This document shows, one piece after another, positions 34,134 through 42,080 of a stretch of DNA of 64,000 nt. Under the pieces are notes generated by a model. The model saw only the letters and a list, made by a program, of their open reading frames with translations, had not been told where the DNA came from and made no database searches. The translations under genes and the position numbers were made by a program. The stretch's first letter is position 1. Every line of letters begins with the position of its first letter. Source of the stretch: Paraburkholderia sp. BCC1886 (GTDB lineage Bacteria; Pseudomonadota; Gammaproteobacteria; Burkholderiales; Burkholderiaceae); assembly GCF_900996245.1 (NCBI RefSeq), contig NZ_CAAJGK010000051.1, positions 1 through 64,000 of the forward strand. The letters are read 5' to 3'.

Positions 34134-36101
34134 TTACGGTGCGATGTAACCCAGACGCGCCTTCAGCGATTGCGGACGGCCTTCGAACAGTGCCGCGTAG
34201 TAGACCGTGTTGGACAACACATTCTTCACATAGTCGCGCGTTTCCTGGAAAGGAATGGCTTCGGCGAAGATCGCGCCTTCCACGGGATGCTGCAATGATT
34301 GTCGCCAGTTGCGCGGACGGCCCGGACCCGCGTTGTAACCGGCCGTAGCCAGCACGGCGGAACCGTCGAACTGATTGTAAATCATCGACAGGTAGTTCGT
34401 GCCCAGCAGAATGTTGGTGTCGATGTCGTTCATCTGCTCGCGCGAAATCGTCCCCAAACCGATTTTCTTCGCCACCAGTTGTGCGGTGCCGGGCATCAGT
34501 TGCATCAGACCGCTGGCGCCGACTTCCGAGCGCGCATTCATGATGAAACGCGACTCCTGACGGATCAGTCCATAAGCCCATTCCACGTCGAGCCCGTTCG
34601 ATTGCGAGTCGCGCTCGACGATGTCCTTGAACGGCGACAGATAGCGTAGCGAGAAATCGTGCTCGCTCTTCGTGCGGTCGGCGGTGTTGACTGTGCGGTC
34701 ATACAACTGGATACGGCGCGCGTATTCGGCGGCGGCAATCAGTTGCCGGTCGCTCATGGTGCGCAGCGGCCAGTTCCATTCGCGATTGCCCTCGAGCCGC
34801 AGATTCAGCGCATAAAAGCGCTGCGCCAGATCGAAGCCCGGCGTATTGCCGGCCTGCTGGATCTCGGCATCGCTCACCAGGGTTTTGGGCGGCACGCTGA
34901 TTTTCTGGCCCAACTCTTCGGCAGCCAGTTGACCGTAGAAGTTGAAGCCCTGCGAGATCGACTCGAATTCCTGATTCGCCGTGGTCGTTTCGCCGGCCTG
35001 CTTGAGCGCACGCGCATGCCAGTAGATCCACGACGGCTGATTGCGCAGCGCCGCCGGCATCTGTTCGATCGACCAGCGCACCATCGTCCAGTCGCCCGCG
35101 AGCAGGGCGGTGCGGGTGCGCCATTCGTAAGCCGGATTCGACAGCGGCGCATTCACCGAAAGCCGGTACCAGTCGACCGCGCCGGGCATTTGTTTGGCAG
35201 CGGCCTGATAGGCAATCGTGCCCCAGCCGATCGCGCGCTCGGGCGAACTCAGCGACGGCGCCACCGATGCGAACGTGGCGGCCGCCATGGCCGGATCGTT
35301 GCGCGCCATGCGGGTGATAGCCAGCAACGCCAGTTGATGCGACTGCGTATCCGGACCGACGCCGCGCGCAAGCAGCAAGGGCGGCGAACTCGTGGCCTGA
35401 CCGAACAGCACCGGATCGGGCGGCTGATTGCTCAGCGCGTCGACGAGCTTGCTGCCGGTGGCCGTGTAGTTCTGCTCGTACGCGAGACGGATTTGCTGCC
35501 ACACGTCGGCGGAACTGAATTGCTGGCTGACCGCGAGCGCGTTGACCAGATCGACGCAGCCGTCGCCATACCATTTCGGATCGACCAGCAACGCACGCGC
35601 CGCGTCGGCCACGTTCTCGCCGTGCGCCGCGCGTGACTCGAGCGCATAGCACTTCACCTGCGTGTCGTCGTTCAGCACGAAGCGTGCGTATTGCGGGTCG
35701 AAGTTGCGCCAGTCGTGACGCGCGCCGAGCACCGTGAGGTAATCGTTACGCATGCGGTCGGCAATCGCCTGACCGTCGTACTTCTGCAGGAACGCAAGTA
35801 CTGGTGCATCCGGTGCGTCGATGCGCGCATGACCGCCGGAGTCGAACAGTTGCGGCTTGATCTGGAAGTACTCCAGATATGAAGGCGCGGGATAGTTCGG
35901 GATCATGCTGGCCAGTTGCGCCGCACGTGCCGCGTCGTTATTACGCGCGGCTTCGCGAAGCTGAACGAAGACCTGGTCGTCGTTTGTGAGTTGTGCAAGA
36001 GGGATGGGCTTGACGGCGGAGGCTGTGCTGCACGCGACGAGTGCCGCTGCGGCGAGCGCCAGACCGGCCGCGCGATATACTCGATAAAGGCGTTTTGACA
36101 T
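34134..36101 (-). CDS. Soluble lytic murein transglycosylase (Slt-type), lipoprotein-like
   Basis: This 655-aa exported enzyme cleaves peptidoglycan glycan strands to 1,6-anhydromuropeptides. A signal sequence (MSKRLYRVYRAAGLALAAAALVACS) ends in a plausible lipobox LVAC with Cys24, suggesting an outer-membrane-anchored lipoprotein. A long alpha-superhelical U-domain of about 420 residues follows. The C-terminal SLT domain has the catalytic Glu in GLIRQESRFIMNARSEVGASG, then GLMQLMPGTA and the NILLGTNYLSM and ATAGYNAGPGR motifs. The start is only 20 bp from the start of the divergent folate gene. Confidence 0.93.
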   Translation of the reverse strand: MSKRLYRVYRAAGLALAAAALVACSTASAVKPIPLAQLTNDDQVFVQLREAARNNDAARAAQLASMIPNYPAPSYLEYFQIKPQLFDSGGHARIDAPDAPVLAFLQKYDGQAIADRMRNDYLTVLGARHDWRNFDPQYARFVLNDDTQVKCYALESRAAHGENVADAARALLVDPKWYGDGCVDLVNALAVSQQFSSADVWQQIRLAYEQNYTATGSKLVDALSNQPPDPVLFGQATSSPPLLLARGVGPDTQSHQLALLAITRMARNDPAMAAATFASVAPSLSSPERAIGWGTIAYQAAAKQMPGAVDWYRLSVNAPLSNPAYEWRTRTALLAGDWTMVRWSIEQMPAALRNQPSWIYWHARALKQAGETTTANQEFESISQGFNFYGQLAAEELGQKISVPPKTLVSDAEIQQAGNTPGFDLAQRFYALNLRLEGNREWNWPLRTMSDRQLIAAAEYARRIQLYDRTVNTADRTKSEHDFSLRYLSPFKDIVERDSQSNGLDVEWAYGLIRQESRFIMNARSEVGASGLMQLMPGTAQLVAKKIGLGTISREQMNDIDTNILLGTNYLSMIYNQFDGSAVLATAGYNAGPGRPRNWRQSLQHPVEGAIFAEAIPFQETRDYVKNVLSNTVYYAALFEGRPQSLKARLGYIAP

Positions 36102-36121
36102 CGTTGTTTCTGGAGCACGAA

Positions 36122-36721
36122 TTGGACCCAAGCATAGCATGCAACCCCGCCGCGGCAGCGAAAAAGCAGCTGCGTCGAATGCTATTGGAAACAAGGCTAC
36201 AAGCGGCTTCCGAGCCTGCTCGTCAAGATGCGCTGAAGCGTCGCGTGCTCGACGCGTTGAAGCATTTCGACGTGGCCAGCGTGGGGTTTTACTGGCCGCT
36301 CGCGGGCGAATTCGACGCACGTACGGTCATTGCTTTATGGCTGGCAGGCAGCGCCTCGCGCGAGGCGAGTCTGCCGATCGTGGTGGCACCGGGCACGCCG
36401 CTCGAATTCCATGCATGGACGCCCGATATGCCGATGAAGACCGGTCACCACAAGATCATGGAGCCGGCTTCGCGACGGCGCATCGAGCCCGCCCTGCTGC
36501 TCATTCCCTGTGTGGGTTTCGACGCCGACGGCTACCGGCTCGGCTACGGAGGCGGCTACTACGACCGCACGCTGGCTGCATGGCCGGACCAGCGCCGGCC
36601 AATCACGGTGGGCATCGCTTACGAAGCCTGCCGCACGCAAGCGCTACAGCACGAAGCGCACGATATCCCGCTCGATCTGATCGTCACCGAAGCGGGACTT
36701 TACCCGGCCAGGACGCGTTGA
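36122..36721 (+). CDS. 5-formyltetrahydrofolate cyclo-ligase
   Basis: This 199-aa protein converts 5-formyl-THF to 5,10-methenyl-THF with ATP. The C-terminal signature GYGGGYYDRTL is at about residues 141-151, preceded by LIPCVGFDADGYRLG. The N-terminal KKQLRRMLLETR is the expected first helix, so the start must precede the internal ATG at 36179. I take TTG at 36122 because GGAG lies 6 bases upstream and no ATG or GTG fits. Rare TTG initiation suggests modest expression. The divergent lytic transglycosylase starts just 20 bp away. Confidence 0.88.
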   Translation: MDPSIACNPAAAAKKQLRRMLLETRLQAASEPARQDALKRRVLDALKHFDVASVGFYWPLAGEFDARTVIALWLAGSASREASLPIVVAPGTPLEFHAWTPDMPMKTGHHKIMEPASRRRIEPALLLIPCVGFDADGYRLGYGGGYYDRTLAAWPDQRRPITVGIAYEACRTQALQHEAHDIPLDLIVTEAGLYPARTR

Positions 36722-36740
36722 TCACCCGGCAAGCGGCGCA

Positions 36741-37253
36741 TCACAACGACGCCGCCGCCCGCGCGGCGGTGTCGTAAAGACCGGACGCGTTGCGCATCAA
36801 CTGCGCGGCGTCGCCGATCTGCTCGTTGGTCAGTCCGCTTTCCTTCAACGTCGAGATCAGGCAGCTCTCGCGCACCTCACGGTATTTCAGGCACAACGCG
36901 CGACCCGCATCGGTTGCCGAAAAAAACACTTCCTTGCCGGTCTTTTCGCTTTTTACATACCCTCTGGCTACGAGCTTCTTCAACGCGTAGGTCGCGACAT
37001 GGGTGTCCTCGATGTTCAGCACGAAGCAGATGTCGGCCAGTTTCTTGCGCCGCTCGCGATGGCTGACGTGATGCAGCAGCGACACCTCGATGGCGGTCAT
37101 ATCCTTGTCGCCCGCCGCCGACATGCAGCGCACCATCCACCGGTTGAACGCATTGCCCGCCATGATGAGTGCGTACTCGAGCTCGGACAGCTCCGCGCTG
37201 GTTTCAGACACGAGGTGCTCCGACGAGACGATCTTGGTGGGATGACGCGACAT
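36741..37253 (-). CDS. MarR-like winged helix transcriptional regulator
   Basis: This 170-aa regulator has an N-terminal dimerisation helix (ELEYALIMAGNAFNRWMVRCM). A winged helix-turn-helix spans about residues 55-110 (MTAIEVSLLHHVSH, then KLADICFVLNIEDTHVATYALKKLVARGYV, and a wing with EKTGKEVFFSAT). This resembles the winged-helix MarR group often found beside pxpBCA genes in Burkholderia. It is divergent from pxpB, and three 11-bp direct repeats lie between them, so control of 5-oxoproline metabolism is likely. Confidence 0.85.
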   Translation of the reverse strand: MSRHPTKIVSSEHLVSETSAELSELEYALIMAGNAFNRWMVRCMSAAGDKDMTAIEVSLLHHVSHRERRKKLADICFVLNIEDTHVATYALKKLVARGYVKSEKTGKEVFFSATDAGRALCLKYREVRESCLISTLKESGLTNEQIGDAAQLMRNASGLYDTAARAAASL

Positions 37254-37340
37254 GGCGAAAATTCTCAGCAAACGGGGTGGAAAGGTGACGCGAGTGTACG
37301 ACGAGCGCTGCCATTCCGGCGAGCCTGGCATTAACGCTTA

Positions 37341-37373
37341 TTGATAATTTGTTGATATTTTATTGACAATGTA
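37341..37373. promoter_or_regulatory. Three 11-bp direct repeats in the regulator/pxpB intergenic region
   Basis: TTGATAATTTG, TTGATATTTTA and TTGACAATGTA begin at 37341, 37352 and 37363, exactly 11 bp apart, so the sites face the same side of the helix. The stretch is the most AT-rich of the region and probably overlaps promoter elements. It is a good candidate operator for the adjacent MarR-like protein. Confidence 0.6.
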
Positions 37374-37494
37374 CTCTTCAAACATCGCAGGCCGGTTGCC
37401 GTCAGTGCGCAACGATAGCCCGATGTCACGGCGAACTCTGCCGCGACGTCACCGCGATGTGCCCGAACCATTGACCCGACTGGGCTGTAAAGCA

Positions 37495-38148
37495 ATGACC
37501 CAACCAACTATTTTCCCGCTCGGCGATGCCGCGCTCGTCTGCGCGGCGCCGCCACCCGCGACGCTGGATTGCCAGCGACGCGTCTGGGCAGCGGCCGACG
37601 TCGCGCGCGACTGGCCGCACGTGCTGGAAGTCGTGCCGGGCATGAACAACCTGACGCTCGTCTTCGATCCGCTCGAAGCCGACGTCGACTCGCTCGCGAG
37701 CCAGCTACGCGCCGCGTGGGACGCAACCGGCGACGCGCCGGCGCCGGGCCGTCAGGTCGACGTGCCGGTGGAGTACGGCGGCGAGTTCGGCCCCGATCTG
37801 CGCGCCGTCGCCGAGCACACCGGTTTGAGCGTGCGCGAAGTCGTCGAGCGCCACGCGGCCGGTGAATACATCGTTTTCTTCCTGGGTTTCCAGCCGGGCT
37901 TCGCCTACATGGGCGGACTCGACGCGACGCTGCACACGCCCCGCCGCGCATCGCCCCGGCTCGAAGTGCCGGCCGGCTCGGTCGGCATCGGCGGCGAACA
38001 GACCGGCATCTATCCGGCCACCTCGCCCGGCGGCTGGCAACTGATTGGACGGACCGACACCGCGCTCTTCGATGCGACGCGCCGCCCGCCCACCCTGCTG
38101 CAACCGGGTGACCGGGTGCGCTTCACCGTCGCGGGGATCCACGCATGA
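37495..38148 (+). CDS. pxpB: 5-oxoprolinase subunit PxpB
   Basis: This 217-aa protein of the KipI/allophanate-hydrolase subunit-1 family is one of three subunits of the ATP-dependent 5-oxoprolinase. Conserved blocks are IFPLGDAALV at the start, VVPGMNNLTLVFDP, VEYGGEFGPDL, VFFLGFQPGFAYMGGLD and PAGSVGIGGEQTGIYPATSPGGWQLIGRT. The ATG at 37495 matches the family N-terminus; the ribosome site is weak, and an in-frame earlier start would add an unrelated tail. Its end overlaps pxpC by four bases. Confidence 0.94.
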   Translation: MTQPTIFPLGDAALVCAAPPPATLDCQRRVWAAADVARDWPHVLEVVPGMNNLTLVFDPLEADVDSLASQLRAAWDATGDAPAPGRQVDVPVEYGGEFGPDLRAVAEHTGLSVREVVERHAAGEYIVFFLGFQPGFAYMGGLDATLHTPRRASPRLEVPAGSVGIGGEQTGIYPATSPGGWQLIGRTDTALFDATRRPPTLLQPGDRVRFTVAGIHA

Positions 38149-39185
38149 TCGACGTGATTCGCGCGGGTCTGCTGACCACGATTCAGGACCTCGGCCGGCA
38201 CGGCTACCGCCATCTGGGCGTCGCGATGGGCGGCGCACTCGACCGGCTGTCGCTCGAAGTCGGCAACCGGCTGGTCGGCAACCGGCCCGATGCGGCCGGT
38301 CTGGAAATCACGTTCGGCCCGACCGTGCTGCGTTTTCTGCGCGCGACGCGGGTCGCTATCGCCGGTACCGATTTCGGCGCGACGCTCGACGGCAAGCCGG
38401 TCTACTCGTGGTGGAGTCTGCCGGTGCAGGCGGGCCAGGAACTGGTGCTGAACGCGGCAAAGCGCGGCATGCGCGGCTACGTGTGCATCGCCGGCGGCAT
38501 CGACGTGTTACCGATGCTCGGGTCGCGCAGCACCGATCTGGCCGGCGGCTTCGGCGGACTCGGCGGCCGGGCGTTGCGCGACGGCGACCGGCTGCCGGTC
38601 GGCGCGCCGCCGCAGCGCGGCCACCTCGGCTTCACGCCCGACGCGCCGGAGTTCGGCGTGAAGGCGCCCGCCTGGTGCAAGTTCGTGCTGGTCCACGAGC
38701 CGCTGCGGCGCGGCCGGCATCCGTCCGGCGTGCCGTGGGCGGTGCCGATCCGCGTGCTGCGCGGCCCGGAATACGACAACTTCACCGAGGCGGCGCACGA
38801 GTCGTTCTGGTCCGACGAGTGGCTCGTCACGCCGAACAGCAACCGCATGGGCTATCGCCTCGCCGGCACCGCGCTCGACCGCAAGCAGAAAACCGACCTG
38901 CTGTCGCACGCGGTGCTGCCCGGCACCATCCAGGTTCCGCCGAACGGCCAGCCCATCGTACTGATGAGCGATGCGCAAACCACCGGCGGCTATCCGAAGA
39001 TCGGCGCGGTGATTCAGGCCGACCTGTGGAAGCTCGCGCAGGTGCGCCTGAACGCGTCGGTCCGCTTCATTCCGACTACGCCCGCCGAAGCGCGCGAGGC
39101 GCTGCGGGAAGAACGCACGTATTTGCGACAGATCGATGCCGCGATCGCCATGCATGAAGAACACTGCGCGCGCCAGCTGGCGTGA
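38145..39185 (+). CDS. pxpC: 5-oxoprolinase subunit PxpC (biotin-dependent carboxyltransferase-like)
   Basis: This 346-aa protein of the KipA/allophanate-hydrolase subunit-2 family begins MIDVIRAGLLTTIQDLGRHGYRHLGV, typical of PxpC. It contains LEITFGPTVLRFL, the CIAGGIDVLPMLGSRSTDLAGGFGG block and the C-terminal LMSDAQTTGGYPKIGAVI motif. With PxpA and PxpB it opens 5-oxoproline to glutamate at the cost of ATP. Its ATG overlaps the pxpB stop. Confidence 0.95.
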   Translation: MIDVIRAGLLTTIQDLGRHGYRHLGVAMGGALDRLSLEVGNRLVGNRPDAAGLEITFGPTVLRFLRATRVAIAGTDFGATLDGKPVYSWWSLPVQAGQELVLNAAKRGMRGYVCIAGGIDVLPMLGSRSTDLAGGFGGLGGRALRDGDRLPVGAPPQRGHLGFTPDAPEFGVKAPAWCKFVLVHEPLRRGRHPSGVPWAVPIRVLRGPEYDNFTEAAHESFWSDEWLVTPNSNRMGYRLAGTALDRKQKTDLLSHAVLPGTIQVPPNGQPIVLMSDAQTTGGYPKIGAVIQADLWKLAQVRLNASVRFIPTTPAEAREALREERTYLRQIDAAIAMHEEHCARQLA

Positions 39186-39223
39186 GCAGCGCTGTGAACC
39201 GGGTTGTGGAGTAGGAGAACACC

Positions 39224-39976
39224 ATGGAAATCGATTTGAACGCCGATCTCGGCGAAGGCTGCGGGTCCGACGAAGCGTTGCTCGATCTGGTCAGCTCGGC
39301 GAACATCGCCTGCGGCTGGCACGCCGGCGGCGCCAATGCGATGCGCGATTGCGTGCGTTGGGCGGTGCAGAAGGGCGTGGCGATCGGCGCGCATCCGAGT
39401 TTCAACGACCCGGAGAATTTCGGCCGCAAGGAAATGGATTTGCCGGCCGACGAGATTTATGCCGGCGTGCTGTATCAACTCGGCGCGCTGTCGGCCATCG
39501 CGCAGGCCGAGGGCGGCCGCATCGCGCATGTGAAGCCGCACGGCGCGCTCTATAACCAGGCCGCGCGCGAGCCGGGCGTTGCCGACGCGATCGTCTCGGC
39601 AGTGCACGATTTCGATCCCTCCATCGTCGTGTTCGCGCTGGCCAACAGCGGCTTCGTGACGGCTGCGCGCGCGGCGGGGCTGACCGCCATCGAAGAAGTG
39701 TTCGCCGACCGCGGCTATCGCGCCGACGGCTCGCTCGTGCCGCGCAAGGAGCCCGGCGCGTTGCTCGACGACGAAGAACTCGTGCTCGCGCGCACGCTCG
39801 CAATGGTGCGCGAGCGCCGCGTGCAGGCGGTCGATGGCCAATGGGTGCCGCTGAATGCGCAGACCATCTGTCTGCATGGCGACGGTCCGCATGCGCTGGC
39901 GTTCGCCCGGCGCATTCGCAGCGCGCTGGAAGGCGCGGGTGTCGAAGTGCATGCGGCCGGCGCCGCCAGTGTTTGA
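39224..39976 (+). CDS. pxpA: 5-oxoprolinase subunit PxpA (LamB/YcsF family)
   Basis: This 250-aa TIM-barrel-like subunit begins with the hallmark MEIDLNADLGEGCGSDEALL. IACGWHAGGANAM, GAHPSFNDPENFGRKEM, HVKPHGALYN and ICLHGDGPHAL are further conserved blocks that hold the metal and substrate residues. The ATG is preceded by AGGAGA, 38 bp after pxpC. It completes the PxpABC complex encoded here in the order B-C-A. Confidence 0.96.
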   Translation: MEIDLNADLGEGCGSDEALLDLVSSANIACGWHAGGANAMRDCVRWAVQKGVAIGAHPSFNDPENFGRKEMDLPADEIYAGVLYQLGALSAIAQAEGGRIAHVKPHGALYNQAAREPGVADAIVSAVHDFDPSIVVFALANSGFVTAARAAGLTAIEEVFADRGYRADGSLVPRKEPGALLDDEELVLARTLAMVRERRVQAVDGQWVPLNAQTICLHGDGPHALAFARRIRSALEGAGVEVHAAGAASV

Positions 39977-40030
39977 GGCGAAGGCGGCTGATTCGTCGTT
40001 GGCGCAGCAAGCGGTTCTTTGCAGCAAACG

Positions 40031-40087
40031 CGGTGCAGGCGCAGGTGCAGGTGCAGGTGAAGGTGAAGGTGCAGATGAAGGTGCAGC
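40031..40087 (+). repeat. Hexanucleotide microsatellite between pxpA and DUF969 gene
   Basis: About eight to nine copies of a 6-bp unit (GCAGGT, alternating with GAAGGT and GCAGAT) occupy the 221-bp gap inside the operon. Length changes here would alter the mRNA leader of the membrane genes but not a reading frame. Confidence 0.8.
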
Positions 40088-40120
40088 AACGCGGCCACGA
40101 GAGCCGCGGCAATGAAAAAC

Positions 40121-40140
40121 GGCGCGGGCTCGCCCGCGCC
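40121..40140 (+). repeat. GC-rich hairpin before DUF969 gene
   Basis: GGCGCGGGC and GCCCGCGCC form a perfect stem with almost no loop, 57 bp before the membrane gene. No T-run follows on the plus strand, so it may attenuate or protect the mRNA rather than terminate it. Confidence 0.55.
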
Positions 40141-40197
40141 GGCCTATGTCAAGCCGCCACGAGCGGCGAGGTTAAAAATCCCTGTTTGGAGATCCAC

Positions 40198-40947
40198 ATG
40201 CAGACAACCGTCAGTCTATGGCCGCTCATCGGCGTGGCCGTCATCATCGTCGGCTTTTTATTGCGGTTCAATCCGATGCTGATCGTGGCCGTCGCCGCGA
40301 TCGTCACCGGGCTGGCCGCGCATTTCCCGCCTGAAAAAATCCTCGCCGAAATCGGCACCGGCTTCATCAAGACCCGCAACATCCCGCTGATCATCCTGCT
40401 GCCGCTTGCCGTGATCGGTTTGCTCGAACGGCACGGTCTGCGCGAGCGCGCGCAAGCGTGGATCGCCGGTATCAAGGCGGCCACCGCCGGCCGTCTGCTG
40501 ATCGTCTATCTACTGGTGCGCGAGTTGACCGCCGCAGTCGGCCTGACCGGACTCGGCGGCCATCCGCAAATGGTGCGACCGCTGATCGCGCCGATGGCCG
40601 AAGGCGCCACCGAAACCCGCTTCGGCAAGATTAGCGACGCCGTGCGCTTCAAGCTGCGCGCGTACGCCGCCGCGACCGACAACGTCGGCCTGTTCTTCGG
40701 CGAGGACGTGTTCGTCGCGTTCGGCGCCATCGTGCTGATGACGACCTTCCTGAAAGAAGCCGGCATCGTCGTCGATCCGATCCACGTGGCGGTGTGGGGC
40801 ATCCCGACCGCGATCTGCGCGTTCCTCGTGCACGGCTTCCGTCTGATGCTGCTCGACCGCCGCTTGCAACGCGAATTGAGCGGCAATGCCGCCGCGACCG
40901 GCAATGCATCGGTCGCACCGAAACAGGCTGCAGGAGACAAGGCATGA
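40198..40947 (+). CDS. DUF969 family inner-membrane protein
   Basis: This 249-aa protein has about six hydrophobic segments (for example LWPLIGVAVIIVGFLLRF, PMLIVAVAAIVTGLAAHF, NIPLIILLPLAVIGLLE). DUF969 marks include KTRNIPLIIL, GLTGLGGHPQMVRPLIAPMAEGA and DNVGLFFGEDVFVAFGAIVLM. The ATG at 40198 has GGAG upstream. It is translationally coupled to the DUF979 gene (ATGA), and both lie in the pxpBCA operon. The pair probably forms a two-component permease; 5-oxoproline is the obvious candidate substrate. Biochemical proof is not known to me. Confidence 0.88.
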   Translation: MQTTVSLWPLIGVAVIIVGFLLRFNPMLIVAVAAIVTGLAAHFPPEKILAEIGTGFIKTRNIPLIILLPLAVIGLLERHGLRERAQAWIAGIKAATAGRLLIVYLLVRELTAAVGLTGLGGHPQMVRPLIAPMAEGATETRFGKISDAVRFKLRAYAAATDNVGLFFGEDVFVAFGAIVLMTTFLKEAGIVVDPIHVAVWGIPTAICAFLVHGFRLMLLDRRLQRELSGNAAATGNASVAPKQAAGDKA

Positions 40948-41900
40948 CGCTCACGATCAACTATCTGTTCTGGCTGCTGGGCGTGGTGCTGCTGGTCGTC
41001 GGCGGCATGATCCTCACCGACAGGACGCATCCGCGCCGCGTCACCGCAGGCGGCTTCTGGATTCTGTACGCGCTGATCTTCCTGATCGGCGACAAGTTGC
41101 CGGCCGCCGTGGTCGGCCTGCTGGTCATCGTAATGGCGCTGATCGCCGGTTTCGGCGGCGTGACGGCGGCCAAGCCGAAAGTGCTGTCGCTCGAAGCGCG
41201 CATGGCCAGCGCGAAACGCCTCGGCAACAAGCTGTTCGTGCCGGCGCTGACCATCCCGGTGGTCACGGTAATCGTCACGTTGTCGGCCAGCCATCTGATC
41301 TTCGGCGGCATCCCGCTGATCGAAAAAGCCAACGTCACGCTGATCGGCTTCGGCATCGGCTGCGTGATCGCGCTGGCAATCGCCTGCGTGCTGACACGCG
41401 ACACGGTGGGCCAGTCGATGAAGGAAACCCGCCGGCTGGTCGACGCGCTCTCGTGGGCCGCCGTCCTGCCGCAAATGCTCGGCATGCTCGGGCTCGTGTT
41501 TTCGGATGCCGGTGTCGGCAAGGCCGTCGCGCACGTGACGACCGCGTATATCAGCCTCGACTACCGGTTCATCGCGGTGGCCGTGTACTGCATCGGCATG
41601 GCGCTGTTCACGATGGTGATGGGCAACGGCTTCGCCGCGTTCCCGGTGATGACCGGCGGCGTCGGCGTGCCGATTCTGGTGGGCGTGTTCCACGGCAACC
41701 CGGCCGTGATGGTCGCGATCGGCATGTTCTGCGGCTACTGCGGCACGCTGATGACGCCGATGGCCGCCAACTTCAACATGGTGCCGGCCGCGCTGCTGGA
41801 GTTGCCGGACAAGAATGCGGTGATCAAGGTCCAGGTGCCGACCGCGCTGACCTTGCTGGTCGTGAATATCGTCCTGCTGAATTTTCTGATGTTTCTGTAG
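40944..41900 (+). CDS. DUF979 family inner-membrane protein
   Basis: This 318-aa very hydrophobic protein has about nine to ten membrane segments. It begins MTLTINYLFWLLGVVLLVVGGMIL and carries VMGNGFAAFPVMTGGVGVPIL and GYCGTLMTPMAANFNMVPAALL near the C-terminus, the conserved part of DUF979. Gly/Pro-rich breaks in the helices resemble ion-coupled carriers. It overlaps the DUF969 gene by four bases and is the last gene of the operon. The likely role is transport of 5-oxoproline or a related small acid together with DUF969. Confidence 0.88.
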   Translation: MTLTINYLFWLLGVVLLVVGGMILTDRTHPRRVTAGGFWILYALIFLIGDKLPAAVVGLLVIVMALIAGFGGVTAAKPKVLSLEARMASAKRLGNKLFVPALTIPVVTVIVTLSASHLIFGGIPLIEKANVTLIGFGIGCVIALAIACVLTRDTVGQSMKETRRLVDALSWAAVLPQMLGMLGLVFSDAGVGKAVAHVTTAYISLDYRFIAVAVYCIGMALFTMVMGNGFAAFPVMTGGVGVPILVGVFHGNPAVMVAIGMFCGYCGTLMTPMAANFNMVPAALLELPDKNAVIKVQVPTALTLLVVNIVLLNFLMFL

Positions 41901-41927
41901 GGCTTGTCGCATTTGAGTCGTGGTCGA

Positions 41928-41966
41928 TTCCGGGGTAGCGCAGGCGTTTTCTGCAATGCCCCGGAA
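41928..41966 (+). repeat. Nested hairpin after DUF979 gene
   Basis: Outer arms TTCCGGGG and CCCCGGAA enclose an inner stem GCAG/CTGC with loop GCGTTTT. It starts 28 bp after the stop codon. It has no T-run after it, so it is a terminator only by position; a structured 3' end is possible. Confidence 0.5.
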
Positions 41967-42080
41967 GCGGAATCGGCGCGTGGGAATTAGGAGCTATCCG
42001 ATCGTTGGAGTCCGACCCGGACTCTAAGCTGGCCGGCTGTCTCCTCTCCACCTGCCAAGGCGTCTTGCCGCCGATCCCAA

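Noticed and set aside
40121..40140. Terminator inside the pxp operon
   Set aside because: The hairpin lacks a T-run on the plus strand; kept only as a hairpin.
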